This document shows, piece after piece, positions 7,154 through 9,322 of a stretch of DNA of 9,322 nt. Source of the DNA: Bifidobacterium breve. Lineage in GTDB: Bacteria > Actinomycetota > Actinomycetes > S36-B12. The stretch's first letter is position 1, and each line of letters opens with the position of its first letter. The DNA lies in NCBI GenBank assembly GCA_945870085.1, contig CAMBQX010000058.1, forward strand, positions 1-9,322, written 5' to 3'. Position numbers and translations under genes: made by a program. The notes beneath the pieces were generated by a model. That model searched no databases and was not told the origin of the DNA. It saw only the letters and a program-made list of their open reading frames with translations.

Positions 7154-8266
7154 ATGACAACTAACTCACTTAACCGCACCACCCAGGACTCAATTTTGAG
7201 CCTGCGTAGCCCGGACGCCGTGATTGCGGCTGTCCCATATCTGCTCGGATTTATGCCGAGCGAGAGCCTGGTAATTATCTGGCTGAGCGCGGACCAAGTC
7301 CGGCTCACGCAACGTGTTGACCTACCGAGCGACGACTTGTCGGTAGGTCTCAAGGAGTACTCCGAGGCGGTTGCCCTTACCGCGCAAAATGTCATAGCCG
7401 ATGAAGTAATCATCTGTGTATTCAGCGACGAGTTTCTGGGTGGGTCGCTGCCCTTCGCCCCCTTGATTACTACGTTGATGGTCGTGATGCACGGGGTCCG
7501 CATAGGCGTTGTTGACGCTCTCCTAATCAGTAGTTCAGCCGAACCCGGTAAAACTGAGGGGACGCAGCGCTGGTGGAGCTATTTGAGTACCGACGATCTT
7601 GATTCACGCGCCGGGCAATCTCTTGATAAGCACACGGCCTTAATGGTGCAATCTAGGTTTGCGTTCGAAGGTGTCGCGGTACTGCCGGGTCGCGCCGATC
7701 TCGAACGGGTATTTGCGGCTGACCTTGACAAGGGTGTTCGGATAGCTAAATTGATAGATGAGCAAAATCGAGAGATAGTAAAACTCGCTGCTGGCATGAA
7801 CGGTGCAGGTACCGCCGACACGGCCACGACACTGGCCCACTGGCGTGACGAAAGCATTGAGGCGATATTGAACATCGTGCTAGCAGCAGATGGCACCGGT
7901 GAGGTCAGTGACTCCGATATCGCTCGAGTCATCTTTTGCCTCAGTGACATTCGCGTCCGCGACACCTTGTTGTGGCACCTGGTACAAAAAGATGAGCGAG
8001 TCGCTGCACTTGGTGTGCTGACCAGCGCCCTGCGGGCCGCCCCCGTTGGAGTGGTAGCCCCAATCGCTACCTGCACCTCGATCTGCGCTTGGCTAACCGG
8101 CGACGGGGCGCGGGCTCTGGTGGCTCTTGAGCGTAGCCAAGTTGATGACCCTGAGTACTCCTTGGCCCAGCTGGTAGCGGAAGGGTTGGCCGCAGGGTTA
8201 CCACCTTCGACTTGGGCGGCGGCGATGGCAGGGGTAACCGAGGAGCAGTGCCGCACGGGGAGATAA
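7154..8266 (+). CDS. DUF4192 domain-containing protein
   Basis: 370 residues matching the actinobacterial DUF4192 family, whose function is unknown. The N-terminal signature LRSPDAVIAAVPYLLGFMPSESLVII (17-42) and the C-terminal pattern WLTGDGARALVALERS (313-328) then DPEYSLAQLVAEGLAAGLPPSTW (332-354) are characteristic. The length fits the family and no internal frameshift is apparent. There is no signal peptide or membrane helix, so it is probably cytosolic. I start at ATG 7154 because the conserved N-terminus follows within about 17 residues. The in-frame extension upstream to 6986 would overlap the hydrolase gene and is not family-like. The ribosome site is weak (GTAGG 4 nt upstream). The gene ends at TAA 8264-8266 with no clear terminator before the metY control region. 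Confidence 0.88.
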   Translation: MTTNSLNRTTQDSILSLRSPDAVIAAVPYLLGFMPSESLVIIWLSADQVRLTQRVDLPSDDLSVGLKEYSEAVALTAQNVIADEVIICVFSDEFLGGSLPFAPLITTLMVVMHGVRIGVVDALLISSSAEPGKTEGTQRWWSYLSTDDLDSRAGQSLDKHTALMVQSRFAFEGVAVLPGRADLERVFAADLDKGVRIAKLIDEQNREIVKLAAGMNGAGTADTATTLAHWRDESIEAILNIVLAADGTGEVSDSDIARVIFCLSDIRVRDTLLWHLVQKDERVAALGVLTSALRAAPVGVVAPIATCTSICAWLTGDGARALVALERSQVDDPEYSLAQLVAEGLAAGLPPSTWAAAMAGVTEEQCRTGR

Positions 8267-8281
8267 CTGGAGAGTTGCGCC

Positions 8282-8320
8282 GGTGGCTCTGGGCGGTGGC
8301 TCTGGGCTGAGGCTCTGGGC
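8282..8320 (+). repeat. Three 13-bp tandem repeats (GGTGGCTCTGGGC) next to the metY promoter
   Basis: Copies lie at 8282-8294 (GGTGGCTCTGGGC), 8295-8307 (identical) and 8308-8320 (TGAGGCTCTGGGC, two changes). They are head to tail with no spacer, and the third ends exactly one base before the predicted -35 box of the metY leader. They may be an upstream activator or repressor site, or simply replication slippage. Confidence 0.9.
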
Positions 8321-8349
8321 TTGATCGCTCGAGTGCGACTTGCTACAGT
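8321..8349 (+). promoter_or_regulatory. metY: Predicted promoter of the SAM-IV/metY transcript
   Basis: TTGATC (8321-8326) and TACAGT (8344-8349) are separated by exactly 17 nt, close to the housekeeping sigma consensus (TTGACA/TANNNT). Transcription would begin near 8356, which is where the first helix of the SAM-IV aptamer begins (8357). That agreement supports the call. Confidence 0.72.
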
Positions 8350-8354
8350 GTCCG

Positions 8355-8464
8355 CAGGTCAAGAGTGCCAGCGTTAAGTCCCGGCTAGCTGGTCGACAAC
8401 CCTCCAACCGCGGTGGGGTGCCCCGGAGAAGACCAGGCCCAGATTGTTGGGCAAGCGCGGGCCT
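8355..8464 (+). ncRNA. SAM-IV riboswitch aptamer
   Basis: The sequence closely resembles the actinobacterial SAM-IV riboswitch, which binds S-adenosylmethionine and controls methionine genes. The helices can be drawn directly: P1 GGTC 8357-8360 / GACC 8431-8434; P2 CCAGC 8368-8372 / GCTGG 8388-8392; P3 CTCCA 8402-8406 / TGGGG 8414-8418; and P4 GCCC 8437-8440 / GGGC 8449-8452. The P3 loop CCGCG 8408-8412 pairs perfectly with CGCGG 8456-8460 to make the pseudoknot. Conserved stretches GAGTGCCAGCG, CAACCCTCCAACCGCGGTGG and GCAAGCGCGGG are present. It lies about 190 nt ahead of metY, the expected target. Edges are approximate. Confidence 0.93.
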
Positions 8465-8481
8465 TGCACCAGGTGAGGCCC
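8459..8481 (+). promoter_or_regulatory. Hairpin abutting the aptamer, candidate expression platform
   Basis: GGGCCT (8459-8464) pairs over 6 bp with AGGCCC (8476-8481), with an inner CAC/GTG (8467-8469/8473-8475) closing a 3-nt loop. Its left arm uses bases 8459-8460, which also form the 3' end of the aptamer pseudoknot, so the two structures compete. No T-run follows, so it is not an ordinary intrinsic terminator. Confidence 0.5.
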
Positions 8482-8652
8482 CACGATTTGGATTGAGGTC
8501 CCCTGATGTGTTGTTGTCGACTGACCACCCGCTGACCAGTTCGCCTAAGGGCGCCGCGTTAGCAGCAATCAAGCAATAGTCCGCCGTTGGTGGCCATTTG
8601 CGCTATCCGTTTACCGACACTTAAACACAAATTTATCTTCGAGAGGAATCCC
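8482..8652 (+). other. Remainder of the metY leader, no gene seen
   Basis: 171 nt between the aptamer-linked hairpin and metY. It holds two copies of CTGACCA (8521-8527 and 8532-8538, start-to-start 11 nt), a small hairpin CGCC-TAAG-GGCG (8542-8553), an AT-rich stretch (about 8621-8638), and the metY ribosome site AGAGGA (8642-8647), 5 nt before ATG. An open frame crossing the aptamer and ending at 8579 has no coding support. No intrinsic terminator with a T-run is seen. Confidence 0.6.
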
Positions 8653-9322
8653 ATGAGCACCGATTGGTCCTTTGAAACCAAGCAGATCCACGCAGGTCAG
8701 TCACCAGATGCGGTAACTAATTCCCGGGCCTTGCCCATCTACCAAACCACTTCGTACACCTTCAATGACACCACTCACGCGGCAAACCTATTTGCGCTAA
8801 AAGAGCTCGGCAATATCTACACGAGGTTGATGAACCCCACCACGGCCGTTGTTGAAGACCGGGTAGCGGCACTCGAGGGTGGGTTAGCGGCACTTCTCGT
8901 AGCGAGCGGGCAGGCCGCAGAGACATTGGCGATCTTAAATATTGCCGAAGTCGGCGACCACATTGTTTCGAGCCCGAGTTTGTACGGTGGCACTTACAAC
9001 CTGTTCCACTACACGCTGCCGAAGTTTGGTATCGAGGTCACCTTCGTTGAAGATCCAGATGATCTCGAGTCTTGGCGCGCTGCGGTGCGTCCGAACACCA
9101 AGGCTTTCTACGGTGAGTCGATATCTAATCCGCAAAATGATGTACTTGACATTGAGGGGGTGGCGAAGGTCGCGCACGAGGTCGGTGTACCCCTGATAAT
9201 CGATAACACCGTTGCCACGCCTTATTTGATTCGCCCATTTGAGTGGGGCGCCGACATAGTTGTGCACTCGGCAACTAAATACCTTGGTGGCCACGGCACC
9301 TCGATCGCTGGCGTCATTGTCG
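8653..9322 (+). CDS. metY: O-acetylhomoserine sulfhydrylase (aminocarboxypropyltransferase), N-terminal part
   Basis: 223 residues of a PLP enzyme that makes homocysteine (or methionine) from O-acetylhomoserine and sulfide (or methanethiol) in the cytosol, the direct sulfhydrylation route to methionine. Motifs: FETKQIHAGQ (7-16), PIYQTTSYTF (28-37), YTRLMNPTTAVVEDRVAALEGG (56-77, PLP-phosphate contacts), SGQAAE (85-90), Asp184 in IIDNT, and HSATKYLGGHGTSIAG (205-220) with PLP-binding Lys209. Motif choice and the extended SLYGGTYNLF region fit MetY better than cystathionine gamma-synthase. About half of a protein near 430 residues is present; the frame is open at the right edge. ATG 8653 has AGAGGA 5 nt upstream. 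The SAM-IV riboswitch ahead should repress it when SAM is high. Confidence 0.94.
   Translation, partial: MSTDWSFETKQIHAGQSPDAVTNSRALPIYQTTSYTFNDTTHAANLFALKELGNIYTRLMNPTTAVVEDRVAALEGGLAALLVASGQAAETLAILNIAEVGDHIVSSPSLYGGTYNLFHYTLPKFGIEVTFVEDPDDLESWRAAVRPNTKAFYGESISNPQNDVLDIEGVAKVAHEVGVPLIIDNTVATPYLIRPFEWGADIVVHSATKYLGGHGTSIAGVIV

Noticed and set aside
7579..8256. Minus-strand open frame of 225 codons inside the DUF4192 gene
   Set aside because: Ser/Arg/Thr-rich with no motif, opposite a recognisable family gene.
8198..8579. Open frames on both strands across the riboswitch region
   Set aside because: The sequence is accounted for by the tandem repeats, promoter and structured RNA; neither frame has a good ribosome site or a protein motif.

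Overview
The window looks like chromosomal DNA of an actinobacterium (Actinomycetota). It is moderately GC-rich, uses GTG and TTG starts, and carries families typical of that phylum: a DUF4192 protein, a DUF4349 lipoprotein, and a SAM-IV riboswitch, a class known mainly from Actinobacteria, ahead of a methionine-synthesis gene. No mobile element, CRISPR array, tRNA or rRNA was seen, and the content reads as ordinary core or near-core genome. The genus cannot be fixed from the sequence.

Layout. Bases 1-1232 (+) hold the C-terminal part of pyruvate phosphate dikinase, cut by the left edge. Four genes then run leftwards from about 4922 to 1216: a VOC/glyoxalase-like protein, an AI-2E (PerM/TqsA-type) membrane transporter, a DUF4349 lipoprotein and a C45/AAT autoproteolytic acyltransferase-like hydrolase. 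Spacing is 17, 94 and 8 nt, and the last gene overlaps the dikinase tail to tail by 17 nt. From 4999 rightwards (+) come a flippase-like integral membrane protein (LPG-synthase TM domain), a strong hairpin terminator near 6166-6209, a cytosolic SGNH/GDSL hydrolase from a GTG start at 6253, and a DUF4192 protein from 7154.

The most informative stretch is 8267-8652, which has no gene. It holds three 13-bp tandem repeats, a -35/-10 pair (TTGATC, 17 nt, TACAGT), and a SAM-IV riboswitch starting about where transcription should begin. The leader then runs about 190 nt to metY (O-acetylhomoserine sulfhydrylase), which is cut by the right edge. All main helices and the pseudoknot of the aptamer can be drawn. 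A hairpin just downstream shares two bases with the pseudoknot strand, which suggests a switching mechanism. When S-adenosylmethionine is plentiful the riboswitch should lower metY expression.

The other genes share no obvious pathway. The leftward cluster mixes membrane and hydrolase functions whose substrates cannot be read from sequence. No convincing new multi-gene system is visible. The best leads are the architecture of the metY control region and the tight pairing of the DUF4349 lipoprotein with the autoproteolytic hydrolase.
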